Both the position numbers and the translations under genes were made by a program. Source: Malaya genurostris (taxonomy: Eukaryota > Arthropoda > Insecta > Diptera > Culicidae). From it: DNA of 64,000 nt. The stretch's first letter is position 1, and every line of letters starts with the position of its first letter. Positions 21,744 to 31,480 of the stretch are shown here, one piece after another. Under the pieces are notes generated by a model that did not search any database, was not told the DNA's origin, and saw nothing but the letters and a program-made list of their open reading frames with translations. The stretch is taken from contig NC_080571.1 of NCBI RefSeq assembly GCF_030247185.1, forward strand, positions 28,013,198-28,077,197. Direction: 5' to 3'.

Positions 21744-23056
21744 CAAGGTGAGATGAAAAAACTGCAACAAAGTAAAACGCCATAATTTTTTCATTTTTTT
21801 TTTAAATTTTATTGAATGAAAGCAAAAAATGTCGGAAATAACATCAAATTTGAGAATCGGTTTAGATTTGTTCGAATTGGCCACCTTTGGCACGAACTAT
21901 GGCCTTCAAACGGCCAATGAAACCATCACACGCTGCCCGAAAGTGGCTCTGCGGTATTTTGTCCCATTCTCGGCGAAGCGCTTGCTTGAGATGATCGACA
22001 CTTTGGTATTTTTTAGTGCCAACCTTGCTTTCCAAAATACCCCAGGCACAATAGTCCAACGGATTGGCATCCGGAGATTTTGGTGGCCATTGTGCGGTGG
22101 AAATGAAGCGAGGAACCTCATTTCTTAACCATTCTTGGGTGGCGCGTGCTGAGTGCGATGGTGCTGAGTCCTGTTGGAATGTCCAAGGTCTGCGGCCGAA
22201 ATGTTTGCGTGCCCAGGGCTTCAGAACTCCCTCCAAAATATTTTCGCGATAGATTTGCGCATTTATTTTGACCCCACGGTCGATGAATACGAGCGGCGAG
22301 CGACCATCGGCTGTTATGGCGGCCCACACCATCACCATGGCCGGCTTTTGAGTTCTGGTGGCCAACCGAAGTTGCAAATTTTCAGCTGACCTCTCTGGCA
22401 AGTAAACACGATCATTTTGTTTGTTTACAAACTGCTGGATAACGAATGGTTTCTCATCGGAGAAAACCAAATTCGGCAGTTCACCACTTTCGGCCAAGCG
22501 AAGCAACTCTTTAGCTTTTTCGAGTCTAACTTTTTTTTGCGCATCAGTAAGATCTTGCACTTTTTGGAACTTCAATGGCTTTAGTCCAAGCTCATTTTTC
22601 AATATTTGTCGAATGGCATATTGCGATATGTTCAGCTCACGAGCCATTTTTCGGCCACTGCGACGCGGATTTCGTTCAATTCGCTTCTTCACTTTTCGAA
22701 CCATTTCTGCCGATGTTGCTGTTTTTTTTCGTCCACTTCCTTGACGTCGGGCTACGCTACCAGTATCACGGTAACGAGCGATGGTACGAGACACAAAAGA
22801 TTTATTCACTTTTAAATGCTGGAGGGCTCTAACGATAGCCACTTGTGGTTTTCCAGCCAAATGCAAAGCAATCACACTATCACACTTGAATTCCATCACA
22901 AATAACTTTTTTTCTGAAAAATTCCCACCAAAATGCTTTTGTGCGCTTGTAAATAATATAATGAGCTGTCACTAGAATAAATCTGACAGCTGTGGGACGA
23001 GCGGTTTAGAAATGGCAGCAGTCTGAAGTTGGTTGCAGTTTTTTCATCTCACCTTG
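21744..23056 (-). mobile_element. DD37D Tc1/mariner-type transposon, apparently complete
   Basis: The element is 1313 bp. It starts CAAGGTGAGATGAAAAAACT and ends with the reverse complement (AGTTTTTTCATCTCACCTTG, one base different within the run). It is flanked by TA at 21742-21743 and 23057-23058. The inverted tips extend to GCAAC. It has one intact transposase gene and sits inside an older dispersed repeat whose halves flank it. The coding integrity and matching ends suggest recent movement. Confidence 0.92.
21862..22896 (-). CDS. DD37D transposase, intact (344 aa)
   Basis: Transposase of the IS630-Tc1-mariner superfamily that cuts and joins its element at TA sites. Residues 1-60 form a first helix-turn-helix (AIVRALQHLKVNKSFVSRTI), followed by a GRKKTATSAEM linker and a second helix-turn-helix around RKMARELNISQYAIRQIL. 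The catalytic residues are Asp in VFSDEKPFVI (about 150), Asp in FQQDSAPSHS (about 243) and Asp in NPLDYCAW. The last two are separated by 37 residues, so the signature is DD37D. The C-terminus reads VRAKGGQFEQI. An ATG at 22896 is preferred over a GTG one codon upstream. It is clearly related to the rearranged copy at 46923-47863. Length is normal for the family, with no breaks. Confidence 0.93.
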   Translation of the reverse strand: MEFKCDSVIALHLAGKPQVAIVRALQHLKVNKSFVSRTIARYRDTGSVARRQGSGRKKTATSAEMVRKVKKRIERNPRRSGRKMARELNISQYAIRQILKNELGLKPLKFQKVQDLTDAQKKVRLEKAKELLRLAESGELPNLVFSDEKPFVIQQFVNKQNDRVYLPERSAENLQLRLATRTQKPAMVMVWAAITADGRSPLVFIDRGVKINAQIYRENILEGVLKPWARKHFGRRPWTFQQDSAPSHSARATQEWLRNEVPRFISTAQWPPKSPDANPLDYCAWGILESKVGTKKYQSVDHLKQALRREWDKIPQSHFRAACDGFIGRLKAIVRAKGGQFEQI

Positions 23057-23058
23057 TA

Positions 23059-23230
23059 TTTACTGCAACAACATAATTTTTTGATCAGCAATTTATGAAC
23101 AAATTTTCAGTAGTATGAGATAACCAAAAATTACTCAAAATTGAAATTTTATAAAATGTTTGGTATGAACGGGGACTATCCCTCAGTCAAGTCCGAACGA
23201 GCGGAAGCGATATGTCAATATTTGAGTAAA
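23059..23230 (+). repeat. Right part of the dispersed repeat split by the DD37D element
   Basis: Matches 34850-34975 (ATAATTTTTTG, AATTTTCAGT, GAGATAACC-like, AAATGTTTGGTAT). It continues the repeat interrupted at 21742. Confidence 0.6.
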
Positions 23231-23254
23231 TTAGAACAAATTGTATTAAGCAGC

Positions 23255-23410
23255 ATATTGATATGTTATGCCAAACGACTATCGCAGTACATAAAGATTT
23301 GTTAATTTTATGTCAAATGGCCATTATGCTAAATAGCCATTTCCCAAATAACCATACTGATAAATGTTTTTATGCCAAACGGCGTTATGTCAAACGGTTA
23401 TCATCACCTT
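23255..23410. repeat. Degenerate ATGCCAAACGG tandem repeat
   Basis: Several variants of TATGCCAAACGGC, TATGTCAAATGGC and TATGCTAAATAGCC follow one another. No coding function is seen. Confidence 0.7.
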
Positions 23411-24830
23411 GGTTATTGCATATTGAAGACTTGAGAAATGTAAACAAATACAAACTGCCTCGAAGGGATTAACTGCAAGTTCTCCAGTTTCATCACCTGT
23501 TAGAGCCGTAGATCGATCAGTTTAATCAGATAGGGCTTTCTTGAGTGCTGTCTGGGGCTCGAACATGCGAAAAATGGCTTTTGAAAACAGCGCTATCAGG
23601 TTGTCGTATGTGGACAAGATCTATTGTATTGGGTACTTTCAATGTGTTGTCGGTATCGAGTAACGTTTTAATGACTTAGATTTATCAAGGCTATCTGCTT
23701 TGTTAATGAGGTTTTAATAGTTGGTGGAGTTTGAAGTCATCTGTCCAAAAATCAAAATTTAGTACACATAAATGATGAAGCGAAGTAAAATAGGTATATC
23801 AATACTATTCTACGACATGCAAAGAAAAATTGTTTACTCCGAAACAATAGTACTATAACGTTTGACTTTATTTTTTAATTCTTTTCAGAGAAGCACTTCA
23901 TCGGTAGAAATACAGAATTCATTTCTTTTCTTCCAAATCGTTCAACCATCGTTATCAACCAGCGTACATGTTGTGAAAAACAACACGCCGTCTTATGTTG
24001 AAAATTCGAGTTACTCTCAGTGATTTGGAGGCCTTCGTAATGTGCGTGTAAAATTTTAAAAACATGAAAGACACTTGAAAAGCGCGGAAATCAAGGCTCT
24101 CATGATATACACATCAAAAGCCACCCGTACAAACTGGTCTACCTCAAATAATTTGTTTCCCAAGCAGAAAATAGACAGTAACTACGGTCTTTTGTAAGGC
24201 GGCTGGAATCTGTTGAAGTAGTCGAATGACAAGTGTGTAAATTACATTCCAACAATAAAATGTCATATTCATTTCATGCAGACCGGCATATATTCGTAGG
24301 TTGTAAAAGATTCTAAATCAATGTCTTTTGAAGACCAATATCGACAAGCACCTTTGTCTTCTAGAAGTGGTAAAGTCGCCAGTCATGATTACCGTACAAC
24401 TTTCACAATCAAACGATTTTGATTATCAATCCTTATCTTCATACTATTTCGTTTTTTCAGTTGAAATATTTTTTCTCTACCTCCAATAGCATTTTTCGTC
24501 GATTTATTGTCCCTCAATTGGGTATTTAATCAGAATAATTAGTAAGTTCTTATTAAATTTTGCGCTGATGAAACAAAATTTAAATTTAAAGAACTTTTTC
24601 AAATGGTTTGTTTATTTATTGTGAGACTCGTTGTGTTCGTAGCAACTTAAACAGTGTTGCCCAAGAACATTTTTTTATCATTATCAAGGGGTCGCAATAT
24701 TTCTGGTAACTGACGGTAAATCGCTCACGATCACTTTTTATTCTGATCGTTCTTCGGAGTGCCTGGTCGTGTCGTCGATGCGGCCTTCAACGTCACCGTC
24801 CAGTCACTCTTCACCCTCGCCGGGAGTAAT
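23411..24830. other. No recognised gene
   Basis: AT-rich DNA without open frames of note, element ends or RNA genes that could be supported. Confidence 0.5.
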
Positions 24831-24989
24831 TTTACTTTAAGCCCTTAGCACTAAGCAGTATATCTGTTGGATCTTTGTAATCTGTTGATATAAAAAGATG
24901 AGGAGGTTTTATGCCTGCTGGAGAGAGAGATTGCAAATTTTAGCTCCAGCGGGCTTTTCCCTGCTCCCAAATAAATAAATAAATAAATG
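24831..24989 (+). repeat. Possible non-LTR retrotransposon 3' tail ending in (AAAT)n
   Basis: The stretch CTCCAGCGGGCTTTTCCCTG is followed by CCCAAATAAATAAATAAATAAATG. Several mosquito non-LTR lineages end in such short tandem tails. No reverse transcriptase coding remains and the 5' limit is uncertain. Confidence 0.35.
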
Positions 24990-25144
24990 AAAAACTTCCA
25001 TATCATTGCAAATTATAAATTGTTTGAAATTGTTCTGGCTGTAACTTTCAATTAAATTTTTTTTTTCATTTTTCAATTTACGTTCCGCCTGGTGCATTTT
25101 TCGTAAAGTTTCGAATCTATTTTTCTTTTAGTAAAGCTAAACTG

Positions 25145-25750
25145 ATGAAAAAAAGGCGGGTGGGTAATGTCAGAGACATAACTGGATGTCGAGAATACGA
25201 AAACAACTGACATGTTCCTTAACACTTCCGAATATCAATTAGTTGATCAATTGTATGATTTATGCAAGCATTCCCCTTTTCCACATTTTTCGCAAAAAAT
25301 AAAGAAGGCTTCACTTGATCTAGATTACTGTGAATTTCACACAGCAAAAAGTGCAAAAACCTACCCAAACTGTACTATTGAAATACTTCAATGCTTTTGC
25401 CATACACGTTTAAGTTGAAAAATTTCGATTCTATTGGTAGTTAGATTATATAAATCTTTTCACGAATCACTGAGCTATGAGCTTTAAAAATACGAGAAAG
25501 GAAAACGCGCCTCATGAATTATCCTCTTTGATACCCGTTTATACCAAACATTTCAAAAAAGTTTAATTTTGAATTATTTGAGATTATGTCACACAACTGA
25601 TAATTTTATCATAAAATTGTGATCATATTTCCGATGGTGTGTAGCAAAAATTATGTTGATTCGTTAGATACAACAAGAGATATTCACGATCAAAAACTTA
25701 TCACTCTCTCAGAGGGTAAATTTTGAAAAGGCACCCCATAGTAAAGTAAG
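25145..25750 (-). repeat. Dispersed repeat (GGCGGGTGGGTAATGTC family), copy 2
   Basis: It runs from GGCGGGTGGGTAATGTCAG to GGCACCCCATAGTAAAGT. The whole stretch is the reverse complement of parts of 34740-35640, with a ~300-bp segment absent in the middle compared with that copy. The ATATTCACGATCAAAAACTT and GAATATCAATTAGTTGATCA motifs are shared. No obvious gene is inside. Confidence 0.8.
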
Positions 25751-26270
25751 TCGTATTCACGACAAAAATTCTGACTGAGTTGCATGAATTTCGCAGGTAA
25801 ACCCCTTAGACTCGTGAACAAACGTAGACTTTTACTAAATACCCTCTTCCTCCCCCTTCCTCCACCCACCAGCCCTCCCCACCCCCCTCTATTTTCACAA
25901 TTCAACGAAAAAAACATTTTTACATAATCCTGTTACGTCACCGGAAGCCGCTATGTCGGTCTATCAGAACTACTTGAACTTGTTGCTGAACGCTTGCGTA
26001 ACCCTTTAGCGAAAAACACACACATATAACATATATGTATTGGTAATGTGATAAATTTGTGTGTTTTGCATCTATATCTGAAGTTTTGGAATTAGGTCAT
26101 TTGCGAAATTATATTATAGTATTTAAATTTATATTTTTTATCAAAAACCTGAAGCGTTGCTTTGTTTTGAATTGTTTTGGCTGTTATTCTTCATTTTTCA
26201 ATTTACACTAATCATTTGCATTAAATGCGAACATTGAGTCAATAAATAAGAATCCTAGTCCTGGTAATTG
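25751..26270. other. No recognised gene
   Basis: Contains a C-rich run near 25850-25890 and AT-rich flanks. An open frame over the C-rich run is compositional. Confidence 0.45.
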
Positions 26271-26328
26271 TTTTATTTCAAGGCTAAGAAATCAGAGGAA
26301 TCCCATAACCTGCACCCGTCCGAAACAC

Positions 26329-26598
26329 CTACTCTGTGACACGCATGGAAACGTCCAATGAGTCGTCGTCCTTCCGTGAAGTAGATACAACAACCTCTAT
26401 GGGGCCACCCGGCAATCCATGTTCCATGGCATGTTCAGCCATGTTCGAGGAAAAAAATTCACCGTACGCACTGAAAGTAAATTCTGTGCCATCGTTATAA
26501 TGAATCGCATCCAACAATATGAAATGTTTCATTTAATTTTAATAATATAGTCTCAAATATACGTATTTACCTGGTGAATAAACAATGATCTTAGACAT
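26329..26598 (-). CDS. Candidate small two-exon gene, unknown product (60 aa if spliced)
   Basis: I do not recognise this protein. On the minus strand an ATG at 26598 opens MSKIIVYSP, followed by a canonical donor (CAG|GTAAATACG, intron from 26570) and an acceptor ending GGCACAG (intron to 26484). This gives an 87-nt intron of typical insect size. Exon 2 (26483-26329) then continues in frame with EFTFSAYGEFFSS, AEHAMEHGLPGGPIEVVVS and DDDSLDVSMRVTE before TAG. An AATAAA follows about 55 bases after the stop (near 26271-26277). Without the intron, exon 2 could start further upstream (ILLDAIHYNDGTEF...), so the 5' structure is uncertain. Amino-acid usage is balanced compared with the AT-rich surroundings, which is why it is listed. 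It may instead be a fragment of a larger gene. Confidence 0.35.
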
Positions 26599-26711
26599 TA
26601 TACGAGAGTTTGTAGAATTTTCTTATTTATGGAGATAAAAAGTATTTTTTTCTCGTCTGACTAAATATTTTCGATCTTAGCGTAAACACATTTCTTTCAC
26701 AAAATAACATA

Positions 26712-27049
26712 AGGAGTGTATCGAAAAATAGTTAGCAACATTGAATATTGAATAAAGTTTTTGATATATTGTACAATCTTTTTGACACTGGTGTGGTGCA
26801 CTTTCACCCGTTTTGCAATTTCGTTGTACGTGACACCACTTTCTGAGCACCAAGTGTGCAGAATTTTCTTTCGCGTTTCCGAATCAATTCGACTCATCAT
26901 TGAAATGATAAACCGTACCGAAACCAATCGATTGTGCAGCTGTTATTGACATGTAAACAAACATGTCACCGCAAAACACGCTGCAAAAAATAAGCCATTT
27001 CAGAGTAATAACTGTTTGAATGTTGCTAACTACTTATCGATACACTCCT
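26712..27049 (-). mobile_element. Deletion derivative of a DD37-type transposon (MITE-like)
   Basis: The element is 338 bp. It begins AGGAGTGTATCGAAAAATAG and ends with CTATCGATACACTCCT-like sequence, flanked by TA at 26710-26711 and 27050-27051. The inverted tips extend through GTTAGCAACATT. A remnant of the transposase N-terminus survives inside (26760-26895, minus strand). The same tip occurs at 63312, where a decayed DD37-type transposase follows, so the two belong to one family. Confidence 0.82.
26762..26895 (-). pseudogene. Transposase N-terminal helix-turn-helix remnant
   Basis: The frame reads MSRIDSETRKKILHTWCSES, then GVTYNEIAKRVKVHHTSVKK. This is the first DNA-binding helix-turn-helix of a Tc1/mariner-type transposase. 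It stops after about 60 residues, and all catalytic parts are deleted within the 338-bp element. Confidence 0.75.
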
Positions 27050-27052
27050 TAC

Positions 27053-27277
27053 CATCACTTAAAATGGGGAAAAACCTTAAATAAATTTCTAAATCGACCT
27101 CAAATCTTTTCCAATTGATAGTTTTTATCAGTAGACGGTCAAACAAACCGATTTCGATTATTCTTTTGAGAATCGAAGAAAATTGTTTTAAAGAATACCA
27201 CAGTATTTTATATGATAGTATGATTGATATGAGAAAGACATCATTACACCACTAGGTGGTTAAAAACAGGTTTATTT
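27053..27277 (+). repeat. Dispersed repeat (GGCATCATTACACC family), partial copy
   Basis: It matches 34105-34335: AAATCGACCTC, TTTTTATCAGTAGACGGTC, AATACCACAGTA, and the end TGATATGAGAAAGACATCAT followed by TACACCACTAGGTGG. The left part present at 33660-34100 is missing. Confidence 0.8.
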
Positions 27278-28470
27278 TGCATTTAAAACAAACTCACTTT
27301 GCAATTCAGGACACATTTTCGTCTCAAGATTTACAGTTTGTCATGTTTCATAATATGATCACTATTCGCACAATTACACATTACACGATTAAAAACTTCA
27401 AAAACTACCCGACAAGCAATAAAAGTCTTCAAAAATATGAGATGAAAGTTTTTCACTTAGTTCACTTGATTGCGCTTTGTTTTTATCTCTTTTGGTTTCG
27501 CAAAGTTGCCAAGTTTTCTCATAATGTTACAAAAAAACATAATTTTTCTTCTTCAATTTATCATCAACAAGTATTTTTTTGTTTGTTGATATTTATATTT
27601 CAATAAAACTGATTCAGCCTCGAATATTACCAGAAAGAGTGTGTTAAGTACTAATGAAAGAACCATTGTGGCAAATCTAGTAGCACTGGTTTCTTTCCAC
27701 TAGACGTCATCATAACACTTTTAAATAAGTGTGTTTCATCGGCTGTGCACAGAGATGCCAGAAATTTTCATAGAAAATATGTATCTGCTCTATCTGTTAT
27801 CACTAATAAAATGAATCAGTTCAAATCGGTTTAAAATTTTAATACAAATGTTTATCAGTGTTCATCATCAAATATTTGCACAAAAGATTTCCATTTTAAC
27901 ATGTGATTTGTCCATTGATTAATAAACTTTTAAAGAGAGAAAAGTCTAACATTTTACTTCTCACATCGCAGTGATTTTAATGGCTAAATCAGATTATTAA
28001 GGTAACGTCCTTACTAATGAGATGAAATAGGGAGCCCTTACCCTATATTGAGTCGGATACAATTATGACAGTCATTTGGAAATTTTTTGATAAGATGAAC
28101 AATTGTTTTAGTTACTTTGTTTTTACATGACGATGTGAAAATTTTCACAGAGCTTCTATAACTGCTAGTGCAACGTTGGCAGCTGACTATTACATTACTT
28201 GTCAAAAAATGCATTCATTATAGCTGTCATAAAATAGGAAGTCATCACTGAATCAATTGTTGAACCCATTTAAATTGTAATCAAATCCGGAAGACATTCG
28301 AATTGTTATTTGGGAATGGTGGCTATCGAGCTGACTGGCGACGAATGACCATGGTCCGAATTAGTTGAAAACGTATGCGCAAAAGTTGGATTTTATGAGG
28401 ATACGATATTTATTCTCCTACCTCGCGATTCAAACTTTGAGAAAAATCTATTGAATTGATGAAACTACGA
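27278..28470. other. No recognised gene; one MITE tip at 27749
   Basis: AT-rich DNA. At about 27749 the sequence CAGAGATGCCAGAAATTTTC, then ATAGAAAATATGTAT, matches a terminus of the element at 29940-31297. No second end was found, so only a fragment is present. Confidence 0.5.
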
Positions 28471-29660
28471 TGACCGTAATCTGCTCTGCTTCTCTCCAAG
28501 AACCGCTCAGATAGAATAGAAGAAAAAAAGGGGGAACAGAAACTCAACGATCGCGGCCCCTTCTGGTGACAAACACATTCGCCGGGAGATAAGTTCGGTT
28601 ACCATATATTTTCGCTACTAATGCAAAACTTAAGTTTGCATTAACATTAACTGCCTTTCCCCTCTGGCAAACCATCGAACGGATGGATGAATCGTTCTAC
28701 CGCCGCCGGATAGCAGGAGAACAGCTCACGGGGATGTCTGCCAGCCTGCCTGCTTGTCTACCTGTACACCCAAACGACAAGGGCAAATTCCGCGCTTATC
28801 ATCATTACCGAGCATTCAATCTTGCCCTTTCGTCCCAGCAGCATCCGTCGGTCGGTCGGTCGGTGAACGAGAATCTCCTACCGTCCTTGCGAGACGAGAG
28901 CGCCTGTACGAAACAAACAAGATTTAAAGGGACACTCTAAGAAATTAATTACGAAAATCAATTTGCATATATTCCTTTTTTCCTACTCATTTTCCCTGTG
29001 CCGAACCGGCTCTGCTCAACTCGGCTCGACTCCCTTCGGTTCGGCCGAAAGACAACCAACCAACGAAAGTGCATCCATTTCAATTACGCTTTAAGTTGCT
29101 GCCGTTGAGGTTTCCAAGCGGAAAAACCCCTAACGACGAGAGCTGCGAGTTTAACTGGGCCCCACCAGCCAGTGTGGCTACACGGAATTGATGGTTCCCC
29201 TGGGGATGACAACGACTTCGACGCCCCGGTCAGCGTGGAGAAGAAGGAGGAGGAGGACGACGAAAAAACACGGAAGACAGGTCGCTTTCATGTGCGCCTT
29301 GCCCCCGCCGACTCCTGACGGTCCGACCCGAGGCTTTGATCTCCGTCCCGAAGGGAGCCCGTGGTTCCGGGGATGAATGCGGAATCGCACAGACGAGAGA
29401 ACTCGGTCGTGTTTCTTATCAGCCGAAAAATTAATGTCCAAGCGATAAGAGCCATTCGTTCGGTTCAGTGCGACTCCGGCGCGGATGCAAGTCCCGGTGA
29501 GCAACACGAGGAACACGACGATGCGACACAATTCGAAGTGGGTCCATAAATTAATGCTCATGCTTGCGTCTTCGGGTTGACGATCGCGGTGTGAACTTGC
29601 AGGTGGGAAGTTGATCGAAGTGAACCGGTGATGAACGATGAGAAGGTGAACAAAATTTAT
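28471..29660. other. GC-richer island, possible exon inside
   Basis: Base composition rises well above the flanks. GGTCGGTCGGTCGGTGA occurs near 28850 and a GAGGAGGAGGACGACGA tract near 29245. It lacks features of mobile elements. It may be host noncoding or exon-bearing DNA. Confidence 0.45.
29178..29561 (-). CDS. Candidate first exon with signal peptide, unknown product
   Basis: On the minus strand an ATG at 29561, with A at position -3, opens MSINLWTHFELCRIVVFLVL, then LTGTCIRAGVALNRTNGSYR. A charged start, a hydrophobic core and small residues before GVAL look like a secretory signal peptide, followed by an N-glycosylation-like NGS. The frame stays open to 29178, but its downstream part (PSGRRSKPRVGPSGVGGGK, then a second Leu-rich run) looks compositional. 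If the exon is real, a donor probably ends it earlier. No clear donor or homologous family was recognised, so this is only a candidate. Confidence 0.22.
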   Translation of the reverse strand: MSINLWTHFELCRIVVFLVLLTGTCIRAGVALNRTNGSYRLDINFSADKKHDRVLSSVRFRIHPRNHGLPSGRRSKPRVGPSGVGGGKAHMKATCLPCFFVVLLLLLLHADRGVEVVVIPRGTINSV

Positions 29661-29931
29661 TCATACATCCTCTCGAATAGTATTATGAAGATTACTATAA
29701 TTTGAGTCCAACAATTATTCCATTTGACGATTCTTTTTATAACCAGTTAAGTGTGAATTTAGTTTTCAAGTAACGCATGTGATTTAGTATGTACAATGAA
29801 ATACGGTTACAAAAATTGGTTGGGAACAAATTTATTTTTGGTAGTCGCTACATAGCAAGCCATGACTATCACTGCTACACTGATAAAAATTTGCACGATC
29901 GATTCATATGTAAACAGCACTTCAATTTAGG
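29661..29931. other. AT-rich spacer
   Basis: Nothing recognised. Confidence 0.4.
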
Positions 29932-29987
29932 CTGTGAACCAGAGATGCCATTTATACAGATTTATCTGTATTATACAGATTTTTAAC

Positions 29988-30950
29988 AGATCGGCTGAAA
30001 AGTTCGTATCGTTTCTATAAGAGGGCGCCAATAGAATTAAATCCATATCATTTTCAGTTAGTACCAACCTTCCAAAGATACGTGTATAAATTTGACAGCT
30101 GTCTGATTATTAGTTTGTGAGATATTGCATTTTGAGTGAAGCTACTTTCGTTATTGTGAAAAAAATGGAAAAAAGGAAAATTTCGTGTGTTGATGAAACA
30201 CTACTTTTTGATGAAAAAAAGTGCCGCCGATACCAAAAAATGGCTTGATGAGTGTTATCCAGACTCTGCACCGGGCGCAGCAACAATTCGTAAGTGGTTT
30301 GCAAAGTTTCGTACTGGTCATATGAGCACCGAAGACGATGAACGCAGTGGACGTCCAAAAGAGGCTGTTACCGATGATCGAGATAGCTGACACCCTAAAG
30401 ATATCAAAGGAACGTGTTGGACAAATTATTCGCGAATATTTGGATATGAGAAAGCTTTGTGCAAAATGGGTGCCGCGTGAGCTCACACTCGATCAAAAAC
30501 AAAAACGAATTGATGATTCTGAGCAGTGTTTGGAGCTGTTATATCGAAATAAAACCGATTTTTTTCGTCGATATATAACAATGGACGAAACATGGCTCCA
30601 TCACTTCACTCCGGAGTCCAATCGACAGTCAGCTGAGTGGACTGCACGCGATGAACCGAACCCAAAGCGTGGAAAGACTCAACAATCGGCCGGTAAGGTT
30701 ATGGCGTCTGTATTTTGGGATTCGCATGGTACAATTTTCATCGACTACCTTGGAAAGGGAAAAACCATCAACAGTGACTATTATATAGCGTTATTAGAGC
30801 GTTTAAAGGACGAAATTTCAAAAAAACGGCCTCATTTGAAGAAGAAAAAAAGTTTTGTTTCATCAAGACAATGCACCGTTGAACGAATTGGGCTTCGAAT
30901 TGCTCCCTCATCCACCGTATTCTCCAGATTTGGCCCCCAGTGACTTTTGA
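29988..30950 (+). pseudogene. Mariner transposase, frameshifted and 3'-truncated
   Basis: DD34D mariner transposase remnant inserted in the MITE. The left tip begins near TCGGCTGAAAAGTTCGTATC. The N-terminal domain reads KKSAADTKKWLDECYPDSAP and TIRKWFAKFRTGHMSTEDDE, followed by SGRPKEAV (30187-30375). A frameshift follows, then the second frame runs from KISKERVGQIIREYL to WVPRELTLDQK, TMDETWLHHFTP (first Asp) and VMASVFWDSHGTIFIDYL. A further shift near 30860 separates HQDNAPLNE (second Asp) and PYSPDLAPSDF (third Asp). A stop comes directly after SDF, where the family continues. No right inverted repeat was found, so the 3' end is lost. The element cannot be active. Confidence 0.88.
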
Positions 30951-30957
30951 ATATTCT

Positions 30958-31112
30958 ATTTTTTTTTGTTTCAATTATAGAGATTTTAACCCTAAAGCCA
31001 TTCGCCTCTTCGGGCCAGCAAAGTTTTCTAACCCTATGTGCGGGGTTGGGGATCGAACCCAGGTGGGCTGCGTGGAAGGCATAGACTAATCGATCACGCT
31101 ATACCCGTCCTC
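30958..31112 (-). mobile_element. tRNA-derived SINE inside the mariner remnant
   Basis: This 155-bp insertion is flanked by TTGAATATTCT at 30947-30957 and 31113-31123. On the minus strand it starts GAGGACGGGTATAGCGTGAT (A-box region), carries the B box GGGTTCGATCCCC, continues through a short body (GGCCCGAAGAGGCGAATGG) and ends in an A-rich tail (T run at 30960-30969). Pol III promoter boxes plus a target duplication identify it as a SINE. It resembles the Feilai type of mosquito SINEs (inference). Confidence 0.87.
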
Positions 31113-31480
31113 TTGAATATTCTTGTGTGCCCGGCAATGACCAATTGAATCTACCATTCTACAACCACAATCTATTGAAATAACATCTTTTGGCATCATT
31201 TTGTTGTGAGAATTTCATTTTATTAGTGAATACAGATTAATACAGATTTTTTATACAAAGCAATACAGATTTTCTATGAAAATATCTGGCATCTCTGCTG
31301 TGAACCATTTCGCGGTTAAACTTTTGGTTACAATCTGACGCTCGAGCGGTTAACTAGATGTTGTCAAAAATAACCTTGCTCGTTCAGAATTTGTCAATTT
31401 TTATAGCTCCGTCCTGTTGTTTACACTCTTCTCTTACCACTTGTGCAGTTGTTTATTCGTTTTCATTAGTTTGTTTCGAG

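Larger units (their letters stand above)
29940..31297. mobile_element. hAT-like MITE (CAGRGATGCC family) carrying nested insertions
   Basis: The ends are CAGAGATGCCA and TGGCATCTCTG, flanked by a perfect 8-bp duplication CTGTGAAC at 29932-29939 and 31298-31305. The inner ends consist of CAGATTT/AATACAGATTTT repeats (29955-29985 and 31225-31275). Most of the length is a mariner copy, which itself contains a SINE. The original MITE was probably only a few hundred bases. An 8-bp duplication is typical of hAT elements. Confidence 0.87.

Noticed and set aside
31000..31112. Functional tRNA gene on the minus strand
   Set aside because: The B box is good, but the sequence is flanked by target duplications and has an A-rich tail, so it is a SINE.
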